64,000 nt of DNA from Ornithinimicrobium pekingense DSM 21552 (GCF_000421185.1 NZ_ATWJ01000008.1:248001-312000), one strand, 5' to 3'; shown: positions 35,230-44,482, counted from the stretch's first letter. Program-made: numbers and translations. The notes: generated by a model not told the origin, from the sequence alone.

Positions 35230-35610
35230 ATGCGCCAGCGAAACACCTCCCTGGGCGACCTCGAGCGGGTCGTCATGGACACGCTGTGGTCCCACGGCCC
35301 CGAGCTGTCGGTCCGTGACGTCATGGACCACATGGGCGGCGAGAAGGACCTCGCCTACACCACGATCATGACGGTGCTGGACCGCCTCGCCAAGAAGGGG
35401 CTGGCCGACCGCACCCGCGACGGCCGCGCCTGGCGCTACACCGCGGCGTCCTCCCGCGAGGAGCTCGCGGCCACCGCGCTGCGCTCGACCCTGGAGAACG
35501 TCCAGGCCGACCGCAAGCTGGCGATGGTGCACTTCCTCGACGACGCCAGCCCTGCCGAGATCGACGACCTGCGAGCCGCACTCGCCGAGGTCGAGCGCCG
35601 CCACGGCTGA
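35230..35610 (+). CDS. blaI: BlaI/MecI/CopY family transcriptional repressor
   Basis: A 126-residue winged-helix repressor. The DNA-binding part (LGDLERVVMDTLWSHGPELSVRDVMDHM and AYTTIMTVLDRLAKKGLADRTRDGRAWRYT) is typical of the family, with a helical C-terminal dimerisation arm. Family members are inactivated by cleavage from a partner M56 peptidase, encoded here 12 bases downstream. A palindromic operator overlaps its own promoter, and a related palindrome precedes cydA, so the respiratory genes next door are probable targets. Confidence 0.9.
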   Translation: MRQRNTSLGDLERVVMDTLWSHGPELSVRDVMDHMGGEKDLAYTTIMTVLDRLAKKGLADRTRDGRAWRYTAASSREELAATALRSTLENVQADRKLAMVHFLDDASPAEIDDLRAALAEVERRHG

Positions 35611-35622
35611 CCCGGGGACAGC

Positions 35623-36546
35623 GTGACGGGCGTCGTCGTCACCGCGGCGCTGATCGTCGGCGCCCTGTTCACCGTCCTCGCCGCCCCGCACCTGCTCGCG
35701 CGCCAGACCTGGCTGCGCAGCACGCCGGGCGAGACCCTCTTCCTGTGGCAGGCCGTCGCGCTCTCCGGGGTGGTCGCCGCGCTGCTGGCCGCCCCGGTGG
35801 CCGTCCTCAGCCTGCCCACCGACCGCCCCTGGCTGCGCCTGGCCGCGTATGCCGTGTCGCTGGCCATGCTCGTCCGGCTGCTGGTCTCGGGCCACCTCGT
35901 CGGCACCGACCTGCGCCGCCGCCGGGCCGAGCACCGACAGCTCGTCGACATCCTCGGTGAGCGGATCGAGCGGACGGACGCCCGCGCGGAGGGCGTCACG
36001 GTGCTGGCCCGCGGCAACCCGACCGTCTACTGCCTGCCGGGCCGGCACGACCGCATCGTGCTCAGCCGGGAGGCGCTCGAACGCCTCGGCCCCGAGGAGC
36101 TGGACGCGGTCATGGCCCACGAGCAGGCCCACCTGAGCCAGCGGCACGACCTGCTGCTGGAGCTGTTCACCGTGCTGCACGAGGCGGTGCCCCGCCGGGT
36201 CCGCGCCGACGCGGCCCTGGACGAGGTCCACCTGCTGGCCGAGATGCTGGCCGACCGCGCGGCGGCCCGCCGGGTGGGCCCGCTGGCGCTGGCCCACGCC
36301 CTCGTCGCCATGGCCGGGGGCCACCGGGGCGACGCCGGTGGCGAGGCGGGCGGGACCGCATACCCGGGTCCTCCGGCCGGCACGCTCGCGGGAGGCACCC
36401 AGGTCACCACCCGGCTGCGCGCCTTCGCCGCCGACCCCGCCCCGGGCTGGGCGCGGGCCGGCATCTTCACCGTCGCCGTGGCCCAGCTGCTTCTGCCGGT
36501 GCTGCTCCTGCTGCCCCTGCTGTGGACTACCTCACAGTTTCTCTAG
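35623..36546 (+). CDS. M56 family membrane metallopeptidase (BlaR-like)
   Basis: A 307-residue integral membrane peptidase. Helices are predicted near 3-25, 43-62, 72-92 and at the C-terminus (FTVAVAQLLLPVLLLLPLLW). The zinc motif HEQAH follows DAVMAHEQAHLSQRHD near residue 166, and EMLADRAAA supplies the distal glutamate. Unlike BlaR1/MecR1 there is no external penicillin-binding domain, so the signal is not evident. It is the expected antirepressor of BlaI. Start GTG 35623. Confidence 0.87.
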   Translation: MTGVVVTAALIVGALFTVLAAPHLLARQTWLRSTPGETLFLWQAVALSGVVAALLAAPVAVLSLPTDRPWLRLAAYAVSLAMLVRLLVSGHLVGTDLRRRRAEHRQLVDILGERIERTDARAEGVTVLARGNPTVYCLPGRHDRIVLSREALERLGPEELDAVMAHEQAHLSQRHDLLLELFTVLHEAVPRRVRADAALDEVHLLAEMLADRAAARRVGPLALAHALVAMAGGHRGDAGGEAGGTAYPGPPAGTLAGGTQVTTRLRAFAADPAPGWARAGIFTVAVAQLLLPVLLLLPLLWTTSQFL

Positions 36547-36575
36547 ACGGCTCGGAGGCCCACGCCTCGGAGGGG

Positions 36576-36581
36576 TATGTT
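36576..36581 (+). promoter_or_regulatory. -10 element TATGTT of the cyd operon
   Basis: TATGTT lies 42 bases before GTG 36624. A leader of about 35 bases with AGGGGAG before the start codon would follow. The BlaI-like palindrome begins inside this box and covers the expected start of transcription. Confidence 0.5.
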
Positions 36582-36603
36582 ACGACTAGGTGTAGTACGT
36601 AAC
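36579..36603. promoter_or_regulatory. BlaI-like operator upstream of cydA
   Basis: Imperfect palindrome: GTTACG (36579-36584) and CGTAAC (36598-36603) surround ACTA and TAGT. The inner TAGT/ACTA half-sites resemble those of the blaI operator at 35198. Placed just after the -10, a bound repressor would block initiation. Confidence 0.55.
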
Positions 36604-36623
36604 GATCCGTAGGGGAGCCTGCA

Positions 36624-38090
36624 GTGGACGCGTTGGACCTCGCCCGGTGGCAGTTCGGCATCACGACCGTCTACCACTACTTCTTCGTGCCGATCACCAT
36701 CGGTCTGTCCCTGCTCGTGGCCGTGATGCAGACCCGGTGGATGCAGACGCGCGACCCGCAGTGGCTGCGGCTGACGAAGTTCTTCGGCAAGCTCTTCACG
36801 ATCAACTTCGCGCTCGGGCTGGTCACCGGCATCGTCCAGGAGTTCCAGTTCGGGATGAACTGGTCGGACTACTCCCGCTTCGTCGGCGACATCTTCGGCG
36901 CGCCGCTGGCCATCGAGGCGCTGCTGGCCTTCTTCCTCGAGTCGACCTTCCTGGGCCTGTGGCTCTTCGGCTGGGGCCGGGTGCCGGAGAAGCTGCACGC
37001 CTCCTTCATCTGGCTGGTGCACATCGGCACCCTGCTGTCCGCCTACTTCATCCTCGCCGCGAACTCGTTCATGCAGAACCCCGTCGGCTACACCATCGAC
37101 GAGGCCGACGGCCGGGCCGAGCTGACCGACTTCCTCGCGGTGCTCACCAACCCGGTCCAGCTCGTCACCTTCCCGCACGTGGTCGCCGCCGCCTGGATGA
37201 CCGGCGGGGCGTTCGTGCTGGCCTTCGCCGCCTGGCACCTGTGGCGCCAGGGCACACCCCAGGCCGACAAGCCGATGTACCGCAAGGCGGCCAAGCTCGG
37301 AGCCTGGACCCTGCTCGTGGCCGGCCTGGTCGTCGCCGGCACCGGCGACCTGCAGGGCAAGGTGATGACCGAGGTCCAGCCGATGAAGATGGCCGCCGCC
37401 GAGGGCCTCTACGAGGACGTCCCCGAGGGCGTCGGCGCGCCGTTCTCGATCATCACGGTCGGCACCCTCGACGGCCGCGAGGAGGTCTGGGCGCTGACCG
37501 TGCCCAAGCTGCTCTCCTACCTGGCGACCGGCTCGCTCGAGGGCGAGGTCGAGGGCATCGACCACATCCAGGAGCGCTACGAGCTGACCTACGCCGGCGC
37601 CGAGCTCACCGCCGCCGACGACTACCGGCCGGTCGTGCCGGTCACCTACTGGAGCTTCCGGCTCATGATGGGCCTGGGCTTCGCGGGTATGGCGATCGCC
37701 GCCGCCGTGCTCTGGGCGCTGCGTGGTCACGGCTCCGAGGTCGGCGAGACGCGGCTGGAGGGCAGCCCCTGGTGGGGCCGCGCGGCGGCCGTCGTGCTCT
37801 TCCTGCCGCTGCTGGCGAACAGCTTCGGGTGGGTCTTCACCGAGATGGGCCGCCAGCCCTGGCTCGTCATGGGCCTGATGACCACGCAGACCGGTGTCTC
37901 CCCCGGCACCACGACCGGCGAGGTCGTGACCTCGTTGGTCGTCTTCACCCTGCTCTACGGCGCGCTCGCGGTCGTCATGGTCGGCCTCACGCTGCGCTAC
38001 GGACGCGCCGGCGCCGAGCAGGTGCCGGAGGACGCGTCGTACGACCCGGCGACCCGCTCCGACGACGAGCCGTTCGTCTTCACCTACTGA
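36624..38090 (+). CDS. cydA: Cytochrome bd ubiquinol/menaquinol oxidase subunit I
   Basis: A 488-residue heme-bearing membrane subunit of the bd-type terminal oxidase, which reduces oxygen with quinol electrons. Expected ligands are visible: His in TTVYHYFFVP near residue 19 (heme b595), His in TFPHVVAAAWMTGG near 185 and the later Met in PWLVMGLMTTQTG (heme b558). Acidic residues for proton uptake are in IEALLAFFLESTFLG, and the quinol-site QPMKMAAAEG is present. The Q-loop is the short type usual in actinobacteria. A GTG start follows AGGGGAG. Confidence 0.95.
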   Translation: MDALDLARWQFGITTVYHYFFVPITIGLSLLVAVMQTRWMQTRDPQWLRLTKFFGKLFTINFALGLVTGIVQEFQFGMNWSDYSRFVGDIFGAPLAIEALLAFFLESTFLGLWLFGWGRVPEKLHASFIWLVHIGTLLSAYFILAANSFMQNPVGYTIDEADGRAELTDFLAVLTNPVQLVTFPHVVAAAWMTGGAFVLAFAAWHLWRQGTPQADKPMYRKAAKLGAWTLLVAGLVVAGTGDLQGKVMTEVQPMKMAAAEGLYEDVPEGVGAPFSIITVGTLDGREEVWALTVPKLLSYLATGSLEGEVEGIDHIQERYELTYAGAELTAADDYRPVVPVTYWSFRLMMGLGFAGMAIAAAVLWALRGHGSEVGETRLEGSPWWGRAAAVVLFLPLLANSFGWVFTEMGRQPWLVMGLMTTQTGVSPGTTTGEVVTSLVVFTLLYGALAVVMVGLTLRYGRAGAEQVPEDASYDPATRSDDEPFVFTY

Positions 38091-38129
38091 CCGCGCGCCG
38101 GCACCGCATACCCGCAAAGGAACGCACCC

Positions 38130-39200
38130 ATGGAACTGACCACGATCTGGTTCGTCCTCATCGCCGTGCTGTGGATCGGCTACTTCGTCCTCGAGGGCTT
38201 CGACTACGGTGTCGGCGCGCTGCTGCCCGTCCTGGGCCGGGACGAGACCCGGCGACGGCAGATGCTCGGCTCGATCGGCCCGTTCTGGGACGGCAACGAG
38301 GTGTGGCTGCTCACCGCCGGCGGGGCGACCTTCGCCGCCTTCCCGCACTGGTACGCCACGCTCTTCTCCGGCTTCTACCTGCCGCTGCTGCTGATCCTCG
38401 TGGCGCTCATCGTGCGCGGCATCGGCCTGGAGTACCGCGGCAAGGTCGACTCGACCTCCTGGCGCCGCCGCATGGACCTGATGATCATCGGCGGGTCGGC
38501 GGTGCCGGCGCTGCTCTGGGGCGTGGCCTTCACCAACATCGTGCGCGGCGTGCCGATCGACGCGCAGATGGAGTACGTCGGCGGGTTCTGGGACCTGCTG
38601 AACCCGGTCGCCCTGCTCGGCGGGCTGGTGACGCTGACGCTGTTCCTGACCCACGGCGCGCTCTTCGTCGCGCTCAAGACCGACGGGGCGCTGCGGCACG
38701 ACGCCCGCGCCCTCGGCGTCCGGCTGGGTGTCGTCGCGGCGGCGCTCGCGGTCGTCTGGCTGTGGCTGGTGCACTCCTCGACCGGTGGCCTCGTCTCGGG
38801 CACCCTTGCGGTGCTGGCTGCCGCGGCCCTGGTCGCCGGCCTGCTGGCCGCGCGCACCGGCCGGGAGGGCTGGGCCTTCACCGGCACGTTCGTGGCGATC
38901 GCCCTGGCCACCGCGTCGTTGTTCGTCGCGCTCTTCCCCGACGTCATGCCCTCCACGCTCGACCCCGCGTGGTCGCTGACCGTCGACAACGCCGCGTCCT
39001 CGGCCAAGACCCTCGGGATCATGACCTGGGTCGCGGTCGTCTTCACCCCGATCGTCCTGCTCTACCAGTCGTGGACCTACTGGACGTTCCGCAGGCGGAT
39101 CTCCGGGCACCACATCCCTACCGACGTGCACCACGCGGCGGTGACGGCCGAGACCCGTCAGGGCTCCGACCGCCCGGACCGGCCGCTGACCTCGGCCTGA
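38130..39200 (+). CDS. cydB: Cytochrome bd oxidase subunit II
   Basis: A 356-residue membrane partner of CydA. The opening LTTIWFVLIAVLWIGYFVLEGFDYGVGALLP and IGPFWDGNEVWLLTAGGATFAAFPHWYATLFSGFYLPLLL are highly typical, and about eight to nine helices can be seen. It carries no heme but is needed for assembly. AAAGGAA precedes ATG 38130, and the cydDC fusion follows seven bases after the stop. Confidence 0.95.
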   Translation: MELTTIWFVLIAVLWIGYFVLEGFDYGVGALLPVLGRDETRRRQMLGSIGPFWDGNEVWLLTAGGATFAAFPHWYATLFSGFYLPLLLILVALIVRGIGLEYRGKVDSTSWRRRMDLMIIGGSAVPALLWGVAFTNIVRGVPIDAQMEYVGGFWDLLNPVALLGGLVTLTLFLTHGALFVALKTDGALRHDARALGVRLGVVAAALAVVWLWLVHSSTGGLVSGTLAVLAAAALVAGLLAARTGREGWAFTGTFVAIALATASLFVALFPDVMPSTLDPAWSLTVDNAASSAKTLGIMTWVAVVFTPIVLLYQSWTYWTFRRRISGHHIPTDVHHAAVTAETRQGSDRPDRPLTSA

Positions 39201-39207
39201 GAGCCCG

Positions 39208-42200
39208 ATGCGCCCGTTCGACCCCGCCCTGGTCCGCTCGCTGCCCGCCACCCGGTGGCCCGTGGCCCGGCTGGCGGCCGTCGGTGTCCTCTCGGGGGTG
39301 GTCGCGATCGCCCAGGCCCTCCTGCTCGCACTGGTCGTCGGCCGGGTGGTCTCCGGCGGCCCGCTCGGGCCGGTGCTCGGCTGGCTGGTCGGCGTCCTCG
39401 TCCTGCGCGGGGTGCTGGCGGGCGTCTCGGAGCGGGTCGCGCGCCGCGCCGGGCAACGGGTCGCGGGGGAGGTGCGCGCCGCCACGCTGCGCTCGTGGCT
39501 GGGCCGGCCGGTCGAGCGACGGCCGGCCGACGAGGTCGCGGTGACCCGGGCGACGGAGGGCGTCTCGGCCGTCGAGCCCTACGTCGGGCGCTACCTTCCC
39601 GCCCTCGTCACCGCGGCTGTGGTGCCCGCCCTGACCGTCGTGGCGCTGCTCGTCGTCGACCCGTGGAGCGCGCTCGTCGTCGTCCTGACGCTGCCGCTGC
39701 TGCCGGTGTTCGCCGCCCTGATCGGGCGGCACACCCAGGACCAGACGGAGCGCCGGTGGGGAGCGATGTCGCTGCTGGCGGGGCACTTCCTGGACGTGGT
39801 GCGCGGGCTGCCCACGCTGGTGGCCTACGGGCGCGCCCGGGCCCAGGTCGACGTCGTGCGGGCCGTCGGCGAGCGCCACCGCGAGGCCACGGTCCGCACC
39901 CTGCGGACAGCCTTCCTCTCGACCGCGGCGCTGGAGCTGCTCGCCACGATCTCGGTGGCCATGGTCGCGGTCGCGGTCGGTCTGCGGCTGGCCTACGGCG
40001 CGATGGACCTGGTGGTCGGCCTGGCCGCCATCCTCCTCGCGCCCGAGGCCTACTGGCCGGTGCGTCGCGTCGGCGCTGAGTTCCACAACGCCGCCGACGG
40101 TGCGACGACGCTCGAGGCGCTGCGGGCCGACGGCGTGCTGGGAGGCGAGCCCGCCCACGCCGACGAGCCCGCGCGTGCCGGTGTCGTGCTCCGCGACGTC
40201 TCCTATGCCCACCCCGGTCGCGGGCGCACGGTCGCGGGCGTCACCCTCACCACGCCGTCGACCCCGGGCCTGACCGTGCTCACCGGACCTTCCGGCGCCG
40301 GCAAGACGACCGTGCTCGAGCTGCTCGCGGGACTGCGCGTCCCGGCGTCCGGCACGGTCGTCGCCCCGCCCGCGCACCTGGCCGCCCAGCGTCCGCTCAT
40401 CCTCCCGGGCAGCGTGCGGGACAACCTCGCGCTCGCCGGTGGCAGCCTTGACGTCGACGGGTCCGCGGCCGACGCCGCGATGGTCGCCGCCCTGGACAGG
40501 GTCGGTCTCTGGGCTGCCCTGGCCGACCGCGAGGGGCTGGGCACCGTGCTGGGCGACGAGGGCTTCGGCCTGTCGGCGGGCCAGCGCACGCGGCTCGCCC
40601 TGGCCCGCGCCCTCCTCAGCGACGCGCCGCTGCTGCTGCTCGACGAGCCGACCGCCAACGTCGCCGCCTCTTCCGTGCCGCTGCTGCACGAGGTGATCCG
40701 GGGGCTGGCGGCCGGGCGCCGCGTCGTCGTGGTGACCCACGACCCGGCCCTGGCCGCCCTGGCCGACGACCGCTGGGAGCTCACGCCTCTCCCGCTGCAG
40801 GACCCTCGTGCCGTTCTGTCGTGTCACGGGCGTCGCCAGGGCGACCGGCGTGACACGACGGAGCCGTCGCAGGATGCGGAGGCACCGGCCGGCCAGACCG
40901 CCGTCCCCGGTCACGTCGAGCCGATCGCCACCCCGGGCGGACGTCACGGTCTGTGGCTGGCCTGCGCCCTGGGTGGCGCCTCCGTGGCGTGCGGGGTGGC
41001 CCTCACCGCGACGTCCGGGTGGCTCATCGTCCAGGCCTCGACGATGCCGGTCATCCTCACGCTCATGGTCGCGATCGTCGGCGTGCGCGCCTTCGGTCTC
41101 TTCCGGCCGGTCTTCCGCTACGCCGAGCGCGTGGTCTCCCACGACGTGGCGCTCGAGGACCTGGCCGGGCGCCGCGCCGACGTCTTCGCCCGGCTCGTGC
41201 CGCTGACCCCGGCCCGGTTGGGCCGGCGCAGCCGCGGCGAGGTGCTGACGGCCGTCGTCCGTGACCTCGACGACGTCGTCGACGAGCAGGTGCGCGTCAC
41301 GGTGCCCGCGTGGTCGGCGCTCGTCGCCTCGGTCACCGGCGCGGCCCTCGCCGCCTGGCACCTGCCCGCCGCGGGCGCCGTCGTGGCGGGCGGCGCCCTG
41401 CTCACGCTCGGTCTGGCCGCCTCCGGGTATGCCGCGGAGCGCGCGGCCCAGCAGGACGCGGTCGAATCCCGGGGGCAGCTGCAGCACCGCGTGACCGCGC
41501 TGACGGGCCGGCTGCTCGCGGTGCAGGCTGTGACCGGGCTCCACGCCGACCGCACCGTGCTGCTGGCCGGTGTCGCACGTGCGGAGCAGGCCCAGCAGCG
41601 GGCGGAGGCCCGGCTCGTCACCGCCCGGGCGGTCGTGCTCGCCCTGGTGTGGTGCGTCGTCGCCGGCACGACGGCCCTCGTCGCCGTCCTGGTCCGGGAG
41701 GCGCACGCTGCCGGCGGGCTGGGCGGCCCCTCCGCCGCACTGGTCGCCCTGGTCCCGATGGCACTGGCCGACACCTGGGTGGGCGCGGCTGACGTCGCCG
41801 GGGCCCGGGCCCGCGCCCGTGCGGCCGCCGCTCGGCTCGCCGCGGTCCTGGGGCAGTCCCCGGCCGTGCGGGGCCACGGCACCCAGGAGCCCGCCGCGAC
41901 GGATGTCCCCACGCTCACGCTCGACGGCGTCGGCGCCTCGTGGGAGGCACGCGGCTCCCTCGACCTCGCGCCGCTGGACCTGGACCTGGCCCCGGGCAGC
42001 CGGGTCGCGCTCGCCGGGCCCAACGGTGCGGGGAAGTCCACCGCGCTCGCCGTGCTCGCACGGCACCTGGACCCGCTGTGCGGCCGCTACGCCCTGGACC
42101 GTGCCGACGTGCTCGACCTCGAGCTGGAGCGCACCCGCGCGCGGATCGCGGTCGTCGACGACGAGCCGCATGCGTTCGCAGGGTCCGTGCGGGCCAACCT

Positions 42201-42579
42201 CGTGCTGGCCCGCCAGGACGCCACCGACGAGGAGGTCGTGGCCGCGCTGCGGGCGGTGGACCTCGGGCACTGGTACGCCACGCTCCCCCAGGGCCTCGAC
42301 ACCCTGCTGACCGGGCTGTCCGGAGGTGAGCGGAGCCGGCTCTCCCTCGCCCGCGCGGTGCTCTCCGGCAGACCGGTCGTCCTGCTCGACGAGCCCGCCG
42401 CGCACCTCGACGACGCGACGGCCGAGCGGGCGCTGGGGGGTCTGCTGTCCGCGCCGGGTGCGGACCGCCGGACCCACGTCATGGTCAGCCACCGCCCCGG
42501 GGACCTGTCCGGCTGGCGCACGACAGGCCTGCACGCCGAGCGGCGGACCACGGGTGCCGCGACCGTCCCGGTGCCCTGA
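39208..42579 (+). CDS. cydDC: Fused thiol-reductant ABC exporter CydDC
   Basis: A 1123-residue fusion of two ABC half-exporters. The first half (CydD-like, 1-530) has six helices, Walker A GPSGAGKTT and Walker B LLLLDEPTANV. The second half (CydC-like, about 565-1123) has its own helices (ATSGWLIVQASTMPVILTLMVAIVGVRAF), Walker A GPNGAGKST, signature LSGGERSRLSLARA and LLDEPAAHLDD. CydDC exports glutathione/cysteine-like reductants needed for cytochrome bd assembly. The linker (about 530-565) contains a DNA palindrome. In E. coli the two halves are separate proteins. Confidence 0.92.
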   Translation: MRPFDPALVRSLPATRWPVARLAAVGVLSGVVAIAQALLLALVVGRVVSGGPLGPVLGWLVGVLVLRGVLAGVSERVARRAGQRVAGEVRAATLRSWLGRPVERRPADEVAVTRATEGVSAVEPYVGRYLPALVTAAVVPALTVVALLVVDPWSALVVVLTLPLLPVFAALIGRHTQDQTERRWGAMSLLAGHFLDVVRGLPTLVAYGRARAQVDVVRAVGERHREATVRTLRTAFLSTAALELLATISVAMVAVAVGLRLAYGAMDLVVGLAAILLAPEAYWPVRRVGAEFHNAADGATTLEALRADGVLGGEPAHADEPARAGVVLRDVSYAHPGRGRTVAGVTLTTPSTPGLTVLTGPSGAGKTTVLELLAGLRVPASGTVVAPPAHLAAQRPLILPGSVRDNLALAGGSLDVDGSAADAAMVAALDRVGLWAALADREGLGTVLGDEGFGLSAGQRTRLALARALLSDAPLLLLDEPTANVAASSVPLLHEVIRGLAAGRRVVVVTHDPALAALADDRWELTPLPLQDPRAVLSCHGRRQGDRRDTTEPSQDAEAPAGQTAVPGHVEPIATPGGRHGLWLACALGGASVACGVALTATSGWLIVQASTMPVILTLMVAIVGVRAFGLFRPVFRYAERVVSHDVALEDLAGRRADVFARLVPLTPARLGRRSRGEVLTAVVRDLDDVVDEQVRVTVPAWSALVASVTGAALAAWHLPAAGAVVAGGALLTLGLAASGYAAERAAQQDAVESRGQLQHRVTALTGRLLAVQAVTGLHADRTVLLAGVARAEQAQQRAEARLVTARAVVLALVWCVVAGTTALVAVLVREAHAAGGLGGPSAALVALVPMALADTWVGAADVAGARARARAAAARLAAVLGQSPAVRGHGTQEPAATDVPTLTLDGVGASWEARGSLDLAPLDLDLAPGSRVALAGPNGAGKSTALAVLARHLDPLCGRYALDRADVLDLELERTRARIAVVDDEPHAFAGSVRANLVLARQDATDEEVVAALRAVDLGHWYATLPQGLDTLLTGLSGGERSRLSLARAVLSGRPVVLLDEPAAHLDDATAERALGGLLSAPGADRRTHVMVSHRPGDLSGWRTTGLHAERRTTGAATVPVP
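40818..40859. repeat. Palindrome in the coding linker between the CydD and CydC halves
   Basis: GTCGTGTCACG (40818-40828) and its exact complement (40849-40859) enclose a second pair GTCGCC/GGCGAC (40832-40837, 40840-40845). It encodes roughly residues 537-551 of the fusion. Such a structure is expected between genes, so it may be the relic of an intergenic terminator or an inserted repeat. Confidence 0.55.
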
Positions 42580-42627
42580 CCTCCCGCTTCGCGTCCGCTT
42601 GCGGTGGTGAGCCAGGGCTCCGACATC

Positions 42628-42633
42628 TAGGTT
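42628..42633 (+). promoter_or_regulatory. -10 element TAGGTT for the coiled-coil membrane protein
   Basis: TAGGTT 39 bases before ATG 42673. The leader includes AGGAG (42662-42666) six bases before the start, so this is a leadered gene. Confidence 0.45.
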
Positions 42634-42672
42634 GGACAGACCGCAGGACAGCGACACCGACAGGAGACCGGC

Positions 42673-43005
42673 ATGGAACCGTGGATGTGGTGGCTCATCG
42701 GGGCGCTCGTCGTCCTCGTGATCGTCGCCGTGGCCGTTCTGGCCGCGCAGCGTCGCAAGAAGCAGGAGGCGGCCCGGCACCAGGCCAAGGACCTGCGGGA
42801 ACGCGCCTCGGGTGGCGAGCGCTACGTCGCGAGCGCCGAGGACAAGGCCCGCGAGCTGCAGCTGAGGGCCCGCGAGGCCGAGGAGGAGGCCGGCCGGCTG
42901 CGCGCCCAGGCCGACGACGCCACCAACGTGGCGAGGGAGCACCGTGACCGCGTGACGGGTGAGTACCTCAGGGCCGACGAGATCGACCCCGACGCCAAGC
43001 GCTGA
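42673..43005 (+). CDS. Small membrane protein with coiled-coil domain
   Basis: A 110-residue protein: one N-terminal membrane helix (WWLIGALVVLVIVAVAVLAA, about 6-25) followed by a charged helix rich in Arg, Glu and Ala (about 28-95), probably a cytoplasmic coiled coil. No catalytic motif is seen. Similar small proteins in actinobacteria are of unknown function. It has its own promoter and a good AGGAG site and lies between cydDC and purB, with no evident link to either. Confidence 0.75.
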   Translation: MEPWMWWLIGALVVLVIVAVAVLAAQRRKKQEAARHQAKDLRERASGGERYVASAEDKARELQLRAREAEEEAGRLRAQADDATNVAREHRDRVTGEYLRADEIDPDAKR

Positions 43006-43042
43006 CCGGATCCCGGCCCGGGCGGCTGCGACAATGGGGGGC

Positions 43043-44482
43043 ATGCCGCTGCCGACCGCCCGCACGCCCCTGTCCGAGCTCGACCCGCCGATCGCCCTCG
43101 GCGCGCTGGACGGGCGCTACCGCGGCGCGGTCGGGGCGCTGGTCGACCACCTCTCCGAGGCGGCCCTCAACCGGGCCCGGCTGCACGTCGAGGTCGAGTG
43201 GCTCATCCACCTGACCAGCCACGACGTGGTGCCCGGCGCCGACCGCCTCTCCGACGAGGAGCAGGAGGCGCTCCGGGCGCTGGTCACCAGGTTCGACGCC
43301 GACGCGATCGCCGAGCTGAAGGAGATCGAGGCCGAGACCGTCCACGACGTCAAGGCGATCGAGTACTACCTGCGCCGTCGCCTCGTCGAGATCGTCGGAG
43401 GCGACGACCCCGCGCGCGCCACGTCCCTGTCCGAGCTCGTCCACTTCGCCTGCACCAGCGAGGACGTCAACAACACCTCCTACGCCCTCATGGTCCAGGG
43501 CGCCGTCACGCAGGTCTGGCTGCCGAAGGCCGTCACGCTCGTCGACCAGCTCACGGGTATGGCGCACGACCTGCGGGGGGTGCCGCTGCTGGCGCACACC
43601 CACGGGCAGCCGGCGACGCCGACGACCATGGGCAAGGAGCTGGCGGTGCTGGCCTGGCGGCTGCGGCGCCAGCTGGAGCGGGTGAGCGGCACGGCATACC
43701 TCGGCAAGCTCAACGGCGCGACCGGCACCTACGGCGCGCACGTGGAGGCGGTGCCGGGCGCCGACTGGCAGGAGGTCAGCCGCACGTTCGTCGAGCACCT
43801 CGGCCTGACGTGGAACCCGCTGACCACGCAGATCGAGAGCCACGACTGGCAGGCCGAGCTCTACGCCGACGTCGCGCGGTTCAACCGGGTGCTGCACAAC
43901 CTGTGCACCGACGTCTGGACCTACATCTCGATGGGCTACTTCGCGCAGGTGCGGGGCCAGGGCACGGTCGGGTCGAGCACGATGCCGCACAAGGTCAACC
44001 CGATCCGGTTCGAGAACGCCGAGGCCAACCTCGAGGTCTCCAACGCCCTCCTCGACGTGCTGGCGTCCACGCTCGTGAACAGCCGGCTGCAGCGCGACCT
44101 GACCGACTCCTCCATGCAGCGCAACATCGGCACAGCCCTGGGGCACAGCATCCTCGCGCTCGACAACGTGGCGCGCGGCCTGGCCGGTCTCGACGCCGTC
44201 CCGGAGGCCATGGCCGCCGACCTCGACGCCAACTGGGAGGTCCTCGCCGAGCCGATCCAGTCGGTGATGCGGGCGCTGGCGGCGCGCGGTGTCGAGGGCA
44301 TGACCAACCCCTACGAGCGGCTCAAGGAGCTGACCCGCGGCCGCCGCATCGGGCAGGCCGAGCTGGTGGAGTTCGTGCGCGGGCTCGGGCTGCCGCCGGA
44401 GGAGGAGGAGCGGCTCGCCGCCCTGACCCCCGCCACCTACACCGGCATCGCCGCAGACCTCGTCGACCACCTGGTCCGTTGA
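43043..44482 (+). CDS. purB: Adenylosuccinate lyase
   Basis: A 479-residue fumarase/aspartase-superfamily enzyme of purine synthesis, acting on SAICAR and adenylosuccinate. The conserved region TSEDVNNTSYALM, the histidine motif HTHGQPATPTTMGKELAV and the signature GSSTMPHKVNPIRFENAE are present. Length and the N-terminal LDGRYRG agree with the PurB group nearer E. coli (456) than B. subtilis (431). An ATG at 43034 adds MGG. The stop overlaps the barstar start by one base. Confidence 0.95.
   Translation: MPLPTARTPLSELDPPIALGALDGRYRGAVGALVDHLSEAALNRARLHVEVEWLIHLTSHDVVPGADRLSDEEQEALRALVTRFDADAIAELKEIEAETVHDVKAIEYYLRRRLVEIVGGDDPARATSLSELVHFACTSEDVNNTSYALMVQGAVTQVWLPKAVTLVDQLTGMAHDLRGVPLLAHTHGQPATPTTMGKELAVLAWRLRRQLERVSGTAYLGKLNGATGTYGAHVEAVPGADWQEVSRTFVEHLGLTWNPLTTQIESHDWQAELYADVARFNRVLHNLCTDVWTYISMGYFAQVRGQGTVGSSTMPHKVNPIRFENAEANLEVSNALLDVLASTLVNSRLQRDLTDSSMQRNIGTALGHSILALDNVARGLAGLDAVPEAMAADLDANWEVLAEPIQSVMRALAARGVEGMTNPYERLKELTRGRRIGQAELVEFVRGLGLPPEEEERLAALTPATYTGIAADLVDHLVR

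Noticed and set aside
39118-43065. Long minus-strand open frame opposite cydDC
   Set aside because: Antisense artefact; the plus-strand fusion has all ABC motifs.
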